A stretch of DNA of 64,000 nucleotides from Gemmatimonadota bacterium (lineage in GTDB: Bacteria > Gemmatimonadota > Gemmatimonadetes > Longimicrobiales > Gaopeijiaceae): assembly GCA_030428885.1 (NCBI GenBank), contig JAUIEJ010000004.1, forward strand, positions 62,001-126,000. Direction: 5' to 3'. A program made the position numbers and the translations under genes. Shown one piece after another: positions 1-9,300 of the stretch (positions are counted from its first letter, which is position 1; each line of letters opens with the position of its first letter). The notes below the pieces were generated by a model that saw only the letters and a list, made by a program, of their open reading frames with translations, did no database searches and was not told the origin of the DNA.

Positions 1-106
1 ACGGAGAATCGGAGGCGCCACCGGCGCACCCGCCGGCCCCCAGGGCGAGGCCCAGGGCCAGGACCCCGAAGGTCCACCGGGAGACGACGTTGGGATTCGG
101 GCACAT
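1..106 (-). CDS. Lipoprotein, N-terminal fragment cut by window edge
   Basis: Only the first 35 codons lie in the window. The ATG at 104-106 opens a lipoprotein-type signal peptide: a short N-region ending in Arg10, a Leu/Ala/Gly-rich core at about residues 12-23, then Cys27 preceded by Ala-Gly-Gly. It is on the same strand as the receptor and lipoprotein genes upstream, 116 bases after the lipoprotein stop, with a strong GC hairpin in between. It is probably the third gene of that transcription unit. Its function cannot be read from what is visible. Confidence 0.7.
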   Translation of the reverse strand, partial: MCPNPNVVSRWTFGVLALGLALGAGGCAGGASDSP

Positions 107-142
107 GTCGGTTCGTTGCTGCGAGTTCGGTGATGCAGGGAG

Positions 143-170
143 GGGGGCGTGGGGCCCACCCCACGCCCCC
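143..170 (-). terminator. Intercistronic GC hairpin
   Basis: A 12-bp perfect stem (GGGGGCGTGGGG pairing with CCCCACGCCCCC) with a 4-base loop sits between the lipoprotein gene ending at 223 and the next lipoprotein at 106. No T-run follows on the minus strand, so it may be an attenuator, an RNA 3'-end stabiliser or a Rho-assisted terminator rather than a full intrinsic terminator. Confidence 0.45.
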
Positions 171-222
171 TCGTGTGTCCTGCCGGCGGGCGCCGACCGA
201 CGTCGACGCCCGCCGGGTCGGG

Positions 223-1995
223 TCAGTTCCCGTCCTGATTCGGCCGGGAGTCGGAACCGTCGGTGGACCAGATGGTCCACCCCTCGTGCCATCCCGCCTG
301 CCCGGGCTCGATGGCGCCGGCGTAGTCGGTGTCGACCAGGGTGCGGCCGTCGGTGGGCGCGAACAGCGTCGCCGCATCGAAGGTGATGCTCGTCAGGTCG
401 AAGGCGGCGTACCCGGTGGGCATGGCCGCCACGCCGAAGTCCGGCGGGCTCGACGCCGAGCCAGCGTCGAACGCCGAGGCGTCCATGCCCGGATCGGCCA
501 GCATGTTGTTGAAGGCGTTGAAGAACTGGGTGTTGAGCGCCTGGGTCGACCCACCGCCGCAGGCGTTGAAGTTCAGCGGGTCGTTCCCGGGGCCGCCGTT
601 GTTCCACATGATGTTGTTCTCGAACGACACCGTCGTGGTCGGCGTGGTCTGCCCCGCCAGCCGGTTGTTGGCGTTGACGATGGTCTGGGCGTCCCGGATG
701 CACAGACCCGTGTTGCCGAAGCCGGTGAAGATGGAGTTGTAGACCCGGTAGTTCGAGCCCTCCCGGAGCTGGACCGCATCGTCGGACTCGGCCCCTCCGA
801 TGTCGCCCGTCACCCGGTCCGAACTGGCTCCGATCATGGTGGCGTTGGCCACCACGGCCGTGGACATGGGCGAGGCGTTGCCCGTGTCGCCGTTGTTGGA
901 GAGCTCCATGCCCTGGTCGGCGTCGGCACCGCGCTGCTGCCCGATGATGAACTGCATGAAGCCGCGGTACCCGTCGGTGCCGTCCACCGAGTCGTCGCCG
1001 ATCCCCGAGACCACCAGGTGATCCACCGACACGGTGCCGCCGAAGGGCTCGATGCCGTCGTCCTTGTTGTAGTGGATCTGCACGTACGAGATCGTCGTGC
1101 CGGCTCCCACACCCTGGAGGGCGAGGCCGTTGAGCTGGTCGGCCGGGGTCACGTCGTCACCGGCGTACTCGATCCGGACACCCCGGAGAATCCCCGAGCT
1201 GTCCATGGGGTCGGTGCCGCCGTAGAGCCCCGAGTCGCCCTCACCCGTGGCTTCGTCGCCGGCGTTGGTGGGCGCCATGCCGTTGATGATCATCCCGCCC
1301 CAGTCCTCGGCGGCCCGCTGGCCCATGGGGTTGCTGGAGGTGAAGACGATCACTTCGTCGGCCGTGGGGGCGCGATCCTCACCGCTGGTGGCGTCGGCGA
1401 TGAGCTGCGAACCCCGGCTCACCACCAGGTACGCGCCACGCACGCCCTGGGGCACGTCGACCTTGCCCACGATGGTCGTGCCCGGCTCAATGGTCAGGGT
1501 CGCCTGGACGCACCCGGCCTTGTTGCCGTCGGTCCCGCAGTCCACCCCCACGAAGATGGGCTGGGTGAGGACCCACACCTTGTCGTTGGTCCAGGTGGTG
1601 TTGCTCAGCACGTCGCCCGTGACGTCGACGAAGGTCTCGGGCTCGGCTTCGGTGGCGCCTGCGCCGGTGCCGGCGGGACCGGTGCCGTCACTGTTCACAC
1701 CCACCACCGACGCGAAGTACGTCGTGGCCGGGGTCAGGCCGGTGAACGTGGTCTCCGTCCCGCTGACTCCGTTCTGGGTCCGATCGGCTTCTCCCGCCGT
1801 CGTCAGGGTGACGTTGTACGAATCGGCGTTGGAGACGGCGCTCCACGTCACCGTCAGGGTCTGGCCGTTCGCCGCGATGGCGACGCCGGTGACCTGCGTG
1901 GGCGGAACATCGACATCCACGGGGTCGTCGTCGGAGCATGCTCCGACACCCAGGGTGATGACTCCGAAGAGCGCCAGCAGACGGGTCCACTTCAT
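223..1995 (-). CDS. Surface-type lipoprotein with FN3 domain, partner of TonB-dependent receptor
   Basis: A 590-residue lipoprotein. The signal peptide ends in a clear lipobox (Val-Gly-Ala-Cys20). The cysteine is followed by Ser-Asp-Asp-Asp, resembling the acidic export signal that sends Bacteroidota lipoproteins to the cell surface. Residues about 33-118 form a fibronectin type III domain. The rest is rich in Gly, Asn, Asp and Thr with repeated short beta-strand patterns such as VVSG, YRVYNSIF and FENNIMWN, suggesting a right-handed beta-helix. It begins 43 bases after the receptor gene stop, with GAGG upstream of its ATG. It probably binds the receptor's substrate at the outer membrane. The substrate is not evident; fold and role are inferred. 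Confidence 0.75.
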   Translation of the reverse strand: MKWTRLLALFGVITLGVGACSDDDPVDVDVPPTQVTGVAIAANGQTLTVTWSAVSNADSYNVTLTTAGEADRTQNGVSGTETTFTGLTPATTYFASVVGVNSDGTGPAGTGAGATEAEPETFVDVTGDVLSNTTWTNDKVWVLTQPIFVGVDCGTDGNKAGCVQATLTIEPGTTIVGKVDVPQGVRGAYLVVSRGSQLIADATSGEDRAPTADEVIVFTSSNPMGQRAAEDWGGMIINGMAPTNAGDEATGEGDSGLYGGTDPMDSSGILRGVRIEYAGDDVTPADQLNGLALQGVGAGTTISYVQIHYNKDDGIEPFGGTVSVDHLVVSGIGDDSVDGTDGYRGFMQFIIGQQRGADADQGMELSNNGDTGNASPMSTAVVANATMIGASSDRVTGDIGGAESDDAVQLREGSNYRVYNSIFTGFGNTGLCIRDAQTIVNANNRLAGQTTPTTTVSFENNIMWNNGGPGNDPLNFNACGGGSTQALNTQFFNAFNNMLADPGMDASAFDAGSASSPPDFGVAAMPTGYAAFDLTSITFDAATLFAPTDGRTLVDTDYAGAIEPGQAGWHEGWTIWSTDGSDSRPNQDGN

Positions 1996-2038
1996 GGGGT
2001 AGTTCCTCGCTCGGGTGCGTGTTGCGCGATGCGGGAGC

Positions 2039-4837
2039 TCAGTTGAACTCCCAGGACAGCCCGACGGAGATCGTCCGGCCGACCGAGTACTGTCGCTGCA
2101 CGCGCTCGAAGCCGTTGGCCGCCTGCAGGAACGTGTAGTCCTGATCCAGCAGGTTGGTGGCCTTCACCTTCGCCCGGGCGCCCCGTACCAGCGGGAACGC
2201 CACGGTGGCGTCGAGTGCGTTGCGGGGCTGCTCGAAGATGTCGGGCAGCCCGGAACCGCCGGCGGCGGTCAGTCGCTCGCCGAAACGGTTGTAGAAGAGT
2301 CCCGCCTCGAAGCCGGAGGGACTCGCGTAGTTGATGCCCGTGTTGAGCACGTAGGGGGCCTGGCCCTCCAGAGGGCGCGTCAGGTTCGTGGGTTGGTAGA
2401 TGCCCTCGGCCCGCACGTTCACCTCGGACTCGATGACGGAGAGATTGGCCGACAGCGAGACGTGCTCCAGCGCCTCGCTGAAGCGCCGCCCCGCCAACTG
2501 CACGTCGAACTCCAGGCCGAAGACCTGGCCGTCCAGGGCGTTCTGGAACGAGTAGGCCGACGACGCCGCGGCGATGAAGACCTGCTCGATGGGCGACGTC
2601 ATGTCCTTCATGAAGCCGCCGAACGAGATGATCTCCCCCGGGCCCGGGAACCAGTCGATCCGCAGGTCGGCGCTGACGATCTCGGCGGGCACCAGGAGCG
2701 GGTTTCCCACCAGCTGCCGGAGGCTCGTGGCCTCGGTGAACTGGAACGGGGCCAGCTCCCGGAACTCGGGACGATCCAGGGTGCGACTCCCGGCCGCCCG
2801 GATCTTCACGTTGTCGGAGGCCGAGTAGGTCAGGTTGATGGACGGGGCGAAGTCGGTCTGGGAGAGGTTGTTCAGATCCTCGCCCCGGGACGTCAGCACC
2901 AGGTCGTAGGTCTCGACCCGGGCACCGGCGATGGCCTCGAGCTTCTCCGTGACCGGCACGGTGACCATGAGGTAGCCGGCCACCCGCTCGTCGTCGGCCC
3001 CGTACACGTCACCGGGCTCCACCACCTCGTCGATGCGGAACTCGTTGAGTTCGTCGGGATTCGACGCCGTGACGGACCCCTGATCGAGGGCCGCGTCGAG
3101 ATCGGCGATGGTGTTCCCGAGGAAGTTCCAGTTCAGGCGCCGGGAGCCGAAGTCCCGGGTGCGGTTCCGGTAGGCCCCGCCGAACTTGATCGAGGCGTCC
3201 CCCGATCCGAATTCGAAGGGGAACTCCCAGTCGAGGCCGGCCGACACGTCGTCGTCCACCAGCTCGCTGAAGAAGTACCGGGCGCTCTCGGTGAAGTCGA
3301 GGAGGAAGTACTCCCCGTCGTCCTCGAGGTAGATGGTCTCCCGCATGAACGGCTCGTCGCGCTTGGCCCGGGCCGCCGACACCCGCCAGTCCAGGCGGGA
3401 GTCCATGAAGGTGAGGTGCTCACCGGAGAGCTGGCCCCAGAGCATGAGGCGCTCGACGAAACGGGCCCGCTCGTTGCGGATGTCGCCCCCGATGTCCTCG
3501 TCGTTGTTGCCGGTGAACATCCGGGCCTCGTCGTCGGTGTTCAGGTTCACCGTCGTCCGGAGGCTGATCTTCTGGTTCGGGTTCGGCTTCAGCGTGACGT
3601 TGCCGATGGTGCCCCACGACACCTCCCGGGTCCCCTTGGTGAACTCGTAGTCCACGTTGGGCGTGGAGATGTCGGCCGTGGGCTCCACGAAAGCTTCGGC
3701 CCGCCACTTCCGCTCGATCTCGCCCTCCCGGAGGGTGTACTTGTCGGAGTACGTGCCGGCGGCGAAAAAGCCGACCTCGCCGTCGTCGAACACCGCGGTG
3801 CTTCCCCCCACCGACGCGTCGAACGACCGGTTGAGGGGCGTGTCACCCGACGAGGGGGCGAAGGTGGGCGACGCGTTCTGGAGCGCCTGACCGATTTCCA
3901 CCAACTGGCCGGCGTCGCTGGGAAGGCGTTCCCCGCTCCGCACGTCCCCCATGATCCGCTCCATGACGTCGGGCTGAGCCCGGGTGCCGTCGTCGAGGCC
4001 CAGCCAATCCCGGCCGCCCCCGTCGTACGAGAGGAAGCCGTCCTGGAACTGGCTCACCGTGTTGAAGCTCGTGGACATCCCGAGGCGCACGGTGAAGCGG
4101 TTGGGGAAGTCCTTCGTCTGGATCTGGACCGCGCCGCCCGAGAAATCGGCCGGGAGGTCCGGCGTGTACGACTTCTGGGTCTGGAGGCTCTCCAGGAATC
4201 CCGAGGGGAAGAGGTCGAGAGGCACGACCTCCTTCTCGGGCTCGGGCGACGGCAGGGACGATCCGTTCAGCGACGTCTGGGAGTACCGCTCCCCCAGTCC
4301 CCGCACGAAGACGTACTTGTCGTCGGCCACCGTCACGCCGGTCATGCGCTTGGCCACGTCGGCGGCGTCGGAGTCGGGCCGCCGGGCGATGTCGGCCGCC
4401 CCCACCGATTCCACCAGGGAAGGAGCGGTGCGCCGCTGGTCCAGGAGGGCGGCGTTGCTCCCCGCCTCCCGTTCCGCCGAGATGGTGATCCCGGTGATCT
4501 CCACCGCCGACTCGTCCACCGAGACGTCCAGCGTGGTGACCTCGCCGGCGGCCACGGTCACGCCCGTGACCGTCTTGGTGGCGTAGCCGATGACCTGGAC
4601 CGTCACGTCGACGGAGCCGGCGGGGACGGCGTGGAGCACGTACCGGCCGTTCAGGTCGGACAGCACACCGATGGAGGTTCCCGCCACGAACACCTGCGCC
4701 TGCGACACCGGAGCTGCGTTGGCGGCATTGACGACCCGCCCGATGATTCGCCCGGTGGCCGCGTCCTGGGCAGCCGCCTGCAGGGGGAGAAGAACGACCC
4801 CCGTGGCGAGCACTCCGCGGATGAAGCTTCGCAACAT
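2039..4837 (-). CDS. TonB-dependent outer-membrane receptor with carboxypeptidase-regulatory-like domain
   Basis: A 932-residue receptor. A Sec signal peptide ends near Ala-Ala-Ala-Gln24. Residues about 28-108 form a CarboxypepD_reg-like Ig-type domain (GRVVNAANAAPVSQAQV). The plug follows at about 120-250 with the conserved VFVRGLGERYSQTSLNG stretch, then a long beta-barrel ending in ...VGLSWEFN with the usual aromatic near the C-terminus. It imports a ligand across the outer membrane using TonB-ExbBD energy. It is first in an operon with the FN3 lipoprotein and a further lipoprotein. Helically phased TTACC repeats upstream suggest control by an OmpR/PhoB-type regulator, so phosphate or an organophosphate is a possible substrate. 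That substrate idea is inference only. Confidence 0.92.
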   Translation of the reverse strand: MLRSFIRGVLATGVVLLPLQAAAQDAATGRIIGRVVNAANAAPVSQAQVFVAGTSIGVLSDLNGRYVLHAVPAGSVDVTVQVIGYATKTVTGVTVAAGEVTTLDVSVDESAVEITGITISAEREAGSNAALLDQRRTAPSLVESVGAADIARRPDSDAADVAKRMTGVTVADDKYVFVRGLGERYSQTSLNGSSLPSPEPEKEVVPLDLFPSGFLESLQTQKSYTPDLPADFSGGAVQIQTKDFPNRFTVRLGMSTSFNTVSQFQDGFLSYDGGGRDWLGLDDGTRAQPDVMERIMGDVRSGERLPSDAGQLVEIGQALQNASPTFAPSSGDTPLNRSFDASVGGSTAVFDDGEVGFFAAGTYSDKYTLREGEIERKWRAEAFVEPTADISTPNVDYEFTKGTREVSWGTIGNVTLKPNPNQKISLRTTVNLNTDDEARMFTGNNDEDIGGDIRNERARFVERLMLWGQLSGEHLTFMDSRLDWRVSAARAKRDEPFMRETIYLEDDGEYFLLDFTESARYFFSELVDDDVSAGLDWEFPFEFGSGDASIKFGGAYRNRTRDFGSRRLNWNFLGNTIADLDAALDQGSVTASNPDELNEFRIDEVVEPGDVYGADDERVAGYLMVTVPVTEKLEAIAGARVETYDLVLTSRGEDLNNLSQTDFAPSINLTYSASDNVKIRAAGSRTLDRPEFRELAPFQFTEATSLRQLVGNPLLVPAEIVSADLRIDWFPGPGEIISFGGFMKDMTSPIEQVFIAAASSAYSFQNALDGQVFGLEFDVQLAGRRFSEALEHVSLSANLSVIESEVNVRAEGIYQPTNLTRPLEGQAPYVLNTGINYASPSGFEAGLFYNRFGERLTAAGGSGLPDIFEQPRNALDATVAFPLVRGARAKVKATNLLDQDYTFLQAANGFERVQRQYSVGRTISVGLSWEFN

Positions 4838-4928
4838 GGATTCTCTTTCCAGCGTGAACGAGACGAGACCGCGGACACCCCGTCGGGCTCCCGTGGCGCG
4901 TCTCTGAGGGTGACATCCAACTGCGACT

Positions 4929-4982
4929 ACTCTAGGAGAACGCGGTAACGGCTCCCGCCGACGGTGGTAACGGAGCGGTAAA
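4929..4982 (-). promoter_or_regulatory. 11-bp direct-repeat operator and promoter of the receptor operon
   Basis: On the minus strand TTACC occurs at 4981-4977, 4970-4966 and 4948-4944, spaced 11 and 22 bp, so all three lie on one face of the helix. The last copy is 9 bp from a TANNNT-type -10 box, TAGAGT (4934-4929), about 90 bases before the receptor ATG. Eleven-bp repeats in place of a -35 box are the standard layout of PhoB/OmpR-family activator sites. Which regulator binds is unknown. Confidence 0.5.
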
Positions 4983-5062
4983 GACCACTACCGGTTCGTT
5001 ACGTGGGGGCCCATCCATGGCAGACGGTTGCGACGAAGCCCCTCCCTGCCAGACCTTGCCCC

Positions 5063-6352
5063 ATGCCCCCAGAACTCTCCCGATTGCTCCGCGATGCCGA
5101 TGCGGCCACGGCGTCCCCGTCGTGGGATGCCCGGGCCGCCCGCTGGATCGAGCACCCCGGCGTGGTGCGGGCCCGGCGATACCTGGAATCCGCCGACTCC
5201 CGCACGCTGGACGAACAGGCGGCGCTCGCGGCCGTCCCCGCGCCCCCCTTCCACGAGGAGCGCCGGGGCCGGGTCATGGCCGATCTCATGGCGGCGTCGG
5301 ACCTGGCGGTCCTGGAGACCGACGCCGTGGGCAACGTGGTGGCCCATCTGCCCCGGTCGGCGCCCTGGTCCGCCGGCCCCGGCGTGCGGCTCCCCATCGT
5401 GGTGGCCGCCCATCTGGATACGGTCTTCCCCCCCGACACCCCCATCGAGGTCGTGCGGGACGGCGACCTGCTCCGGGCCCCGGGGATCAGCGACGACGCC
5501 CGGGGGCTGGCGGCGGTCCTGGCCCTCTCCCGGGCCGTGAGCGAGGCCCGTCTGGAGTTCCGCTCCCCGGTTCTGGTGGTGGCCACGGTGGGAGAAGAGG
5601 GCCCCGGAGATCTCCGGGGCGTGCGCCATCTGTTCTCTCCCGAGGGACTCCTGGCCGACGGCTGCGCCGCCTTCGTGTCCCTGGACGGCGCCGGCCTGCG
5701 GCGCATCGTGAACGTGGGACTGGGCAGCCTGCGCTACCGGGCCACGGTCCGGGGTCCCGGCGGACACTCGTGGGTGGACTACGGCACACCGAACCCCATC
5801 CACGCCCTGGCCCGGGCCCTGGACAACCTCACCCGGGTGCCCCTGTCCACCACCCCCGCCACCACCCTGTCGGTGGGCCGCTGGGGCGGCGGGACCGCCG
5901 TCAACGCCATCCCCACCGCGGCCTGGGTCGAGTTCGAGGTGCGCTCGGAGGCCGAGGTGGAGTTGTCCCGCATGGACCTCGAGATCCGGAGCATCCTGGA
6001 CCGGGTCGCCGCCGGGAATCCCGGACGCCCCGGCAGCCACGGACTCACCCTGGAACTGGACGTCCTGGGCCGTCGGCCCGCCGGAGGCACGTCGCCCCAC
6101 CACCCGGTGGTGGAGGCCGCCGTGGCCGCCACCCGGTCCCTGGGCGCCCACCCCGAACTCGGCGTGTCGTCCACCGACGCCAACCTCCCCATGTCGCTGG
6201 GCCTCCCCTCGGTGACCCTGGGGGCCGGGGGCGACGCCGGCCAGGCCCACACACCCGACGAGTGGTTCCGCAACGTCCAGGGCCCGGACGGCATCGCCCG
6301 GGCCCTCATGACCCTCCTCCTGGTGGACGAAGCCCTCACCCGCCACGGGTGA
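5063..6352 (+). CDS. M20-family metallopeptidase (peptidase T-like)
   Basis: A 429-residue zinc-dependent aminopeptidase or deacylase of the M20 family. The metal and catalytic residues are visible: His117 and Asp119 in AAHLDT, the bridging Asp in GISDDARG (144-145), Glu178-Glu179 in TVGEEGPG, Asp208 in SLDGAG, and the C-terminal His in QAHTPDEW near residue 402. GPGGHSW (231-237) marks the lid dimerisation domain. There is no signal peptide, so it is cytoplasmic. An in-frame ATG lies 60 bases upstream, but family alignment favours MPPELSRLL at 5063; neither has a clear Shine-Dalgarno sequence. It is convergent with the RND pump gene, 10 bases away. Exact peptide specificity is unknown. Confidence 0.88.
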   Translation: MPPELSRLLRDADAATASPSWDARAARWIEHPGVVRARRYLESADSRTLDEQAALAAVPAPPFHEERRGRVMADLMAASDLAVLETDAVGNVVAHLPRSAPWSAGPGVRLPIVVAAHLDTVFPPDTPIEVVRDGDLLRAPGISDDARGLAAVLALSRAVSEARLEFRSPVLVVATVGEEGPGDLRGVRHLFSPEGLLADGCAAFVSLDGAGLRRIVNVGLGSLRYRATVRGPGGHSWVDYGTPNPIHALARALDNLTRVPLSTTPATTLSVGRWGGGTAVNAIPTAAWVEFEVRSEAEVELSRMDLEIRSILDRVAAGNPGRPGSHGLTLELDVLGRRPAGGTSPHHPVVEAAVAATRSLGAHPELGVSSTDANLPMSLGLPSVTLGAGGDAGQAHTPDEWFRNVQGPDGIARALMTLLLVDEALTRHG

Positions 6353-6362
6353 GGGCCGACCC

Positions 6363-9300
6363 TCACCCCTCCCGGAAGCGGATCCGGCTGGTCTCCAGCC
6401 ACCGGTAGAGGGTGGGCAGCACCAGGAGGGTGAGGAGCGTGGACGTGGCGATCCCGCCGATGACCACCGTGGCCAGCGGCCGCTGCAGCTCGGCGCCCGG
6501 CGAATGGGACAGGGCCATGGGCACGAAGCCGAAGCTCGCCGCCAGCGCCGTCATGAGCACGGGACGGAGCCGGGTGGCCGCGCCCCGCAGGATCGCGTCG
6601 TCCAGGGCCGCACCCCGCTCCCGGAGCTGGTTCACGTAGCTCACCATGACCACGCCGTTCAGCACCGCGATGCCGAACACGGCGATGAAGCCGATGATGG
6701 CCGAGGTGCTGAGGTTCAGCCCGGCGACCCACAACCCGCCGATCCCCCCCACCAGGGCGAAGGGCACGTTCAGCATGATGAGGGCGGCGTGCCGCATGGT
6801 GCCGAAGGCGGTGAAGAGGAGCAGGAAGATCACGATGATGGCCACCGGCACCAGGATCGCCAGTCGACGCACCGCGGTCTGCTGGTGCCGGTACTGGCCC
6901 CCCCATTCGAAGGCATAGCCCTCGGCCAACTCGATCTCCCGGGCCAGGACCCCGCTGGCTTCCTCCACGAAGCTCCCCACGTCCCGGCCCCGGATGTTGG
7001 CCCCCACCACCACCATGCGCTGACCTCCTTCGTGGGCGTAGGCCTCCGGGCTCTCCCGGCGCTCCACCAGGGCCACGGATTCCAGGGGCAGTAGTCCCCC
7101 GTCGTCGGTGGCCACCGGAAGGGCCCCCAGGAGCTCGGGATCCACGGCGTTGCCCGCAGGCAGGCGCACCACCACGTCGATGCGCCGGGGGCCGTCGACG
7201 ATCTCGGTGGCCACGGCGGCGCCCAGCGCCGCCTCGATCTGCCCGCCCACGTGGGCGCTGGAGAGGCCGTGGCGGGAGAGGGCGGCGCGATCGAGGCGCA
7301 CCCGCAACTCCGACACCCGGGCCGCCGAACTCACCTTCACGTCGGCGGCGCCGGGGATGCCCGAGATCAGGGCCTCCACCCGCCCGGCCAAGGCGGCGAG
7401 GCGATCGGGGTCGGGGCCGAAGATCTTCACCCCCACGTCGGTGGTGATGCCCGTCTCGGCCTCGTCCAGACGCATCTGGATGGGCTGGGTGAAGGCGTAT
7501 TCGAGCCCGGGCACCTCCTGGAGCACCGAATCCATGGCCGCCAGGAGGGCCGGCTTTCCGCCCTCGCGCCACTCGCCCCGGTCCCGGAGCTGGACGTAGG
7601 TATCCGACTCGTAGGTGCCCATGGCTTCGGTGGCCAGGTCGGGACGCCCCAGCTTGCTCACCACCTGGTCCACTTCGGGAAGCTCGAGCAGCCGGGCCTC
7701 CAGCGCCGACGAGAACTGTACGCCCTGCCCCAGGGCCGTGGAGGGCGGGCGGAGGCCCTGCACCAGCACGCTCCCCTCGTCGAGGCGGGGCATGAACTCG
7801 GACCCGAGGCGGGTGCCGCTCCAGAGGGCCGCCACCACCAGGATCGCCGCCGTGGCCGCCACCGGGACCGGTCGGGTCAGCGTGGAGGCCAGCAGCGCCT
7901 GATAGCGGTCCCGGAACCGATCGAATCGGGGCGTCTCGGGCTCCCGGGCGTTGAGGAGGAAGGCCCGGGCCGCCGCCGGCACGAAGGTGAGGGCCAGAAG
8001 CAGCGACCCCAGCACCGCGGCCGTGACCGTGAAGGCCATGGGCACGAACATCCGGCGCTCCGTCCCCGAGAGGGCGAAGATGGGAAGGTACACGGCCACG
8101 ATGATGCTGATGCCGAACACCACCGGGCGCCCCACCTCGGTGGCCGCCTGGGTCATGCGGGCCAGGGCCGATTCCTTCGAGGCCCCAGCCTCGGACTTCC
8201 GCATGATGTTCTCCACCATCACCACCGAGCCGTCCACCAGGAGTCCGAAGTCCAGCGCACCCAGGCTCATGAGGTTGGCCGAGTACCCGAAGATCCGCAT
8301 GGAGATGAAGGCCCACAGCATGGACAGCGGGATCACGAACGCCACGATGATGCTGGCGGCGAGGTTGCGGAGGAACGCCCACAACAGGATCACCACCAGG
8401 GTGGCCCCCAGGAGGAGGTTCTTCTCGATGGTGTGGGTCGTCTGCTCCACCAGGTTGGCCTGGTTGTAGAACGGCACCAGTTCGACCCCCCCGGGGAGGG
8501 TCGGAACGATGCGCTCGACCCGTTCCTCGATGGCGGCGATGACGTCCAGGGCGTTGGCGCCCTTCCGCATGATCACCATTCCCGCCACCACCTCGCCGAC
8601 GCCGTCCAGCGTCACGGCGCCCTGCCGAGGCAGGGGTCCACGCTCCACGGTGGCCACCTCGTGGAGGAGTACGGGGACTCCGTTGCGGGTGGCCACGGGC
8701 ACCTGGGCGAGATCCTCGAGCCCCGTGAGGCGTCCCTCACCCCGCACCACGTGCCGCTCGCCCCGGGCTTCGGTGTAGGTCCCGCCGAAGGTCCGGTTGT
8801 TGGCCGCCACGGCCTCCTGCAGGTCGTCCAGGGTGAGGCTGGACAGGTTGAGTCGCATGGGATCGGTGACCACGTGGTACTGCTCCACGAGACCGCCCCA
8901 GGAGTTGACTTCGGCCACCCCCTCCACCGTCCGGAGCTGGGGCGCGATGGACCAGTCCTGCAGCGTCTTCAGGTCCATGAGGTCCCAGGCGGGGTCCCGG
9001 GAGCGGAGCACGTACTGGAACACCTCTCCCATGGCGGTGGACACCGGGCCCAACTCGGGGCGCACCCCGGGGGGGAGGTCGGCGGTGATGCCGTTGAGCC
9101 GCTCCGCCACGACCTGACGGGCGAAGTAGGCGTCGACCCGATCCGCGAAGATCACCTGCACCATGCTCAGACCGAACTTCGTGGTGGAGCGCACCGACTC
9201 GGTGTTGGGCAGCCCCAGGAGGGACCGCTCGATGGGGAAGGTGACCAACTGCTCCACGTCTTCGGGGGCCATGCCCGGGGCCTCGGCGATGACCGACACC

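Noticed and set aside
1-106. Calling the truncated third gene a phytase or phosphatase
   Set aside because: Operon position and the repeat array make it tempting, but only the signal peptide is visible.
130-2046. Long plus-strand open frame opposite the FN3 lipoprotein gene
   Set aside because: Product is His/Arg/Val/Gly-rich with no family match; such antisense frames are common in 70 percent GC DNA and the minus-strand gene has a clear lipobox and FN3 domain.
2015-4948. 977-codon plus-strand frame opposite the TonB-dependent receptor
   Set aside because: Antisense shadow of a strongly recognisable receptor; the sequence is low-complexity in His, Arg and Val and lacks domains.
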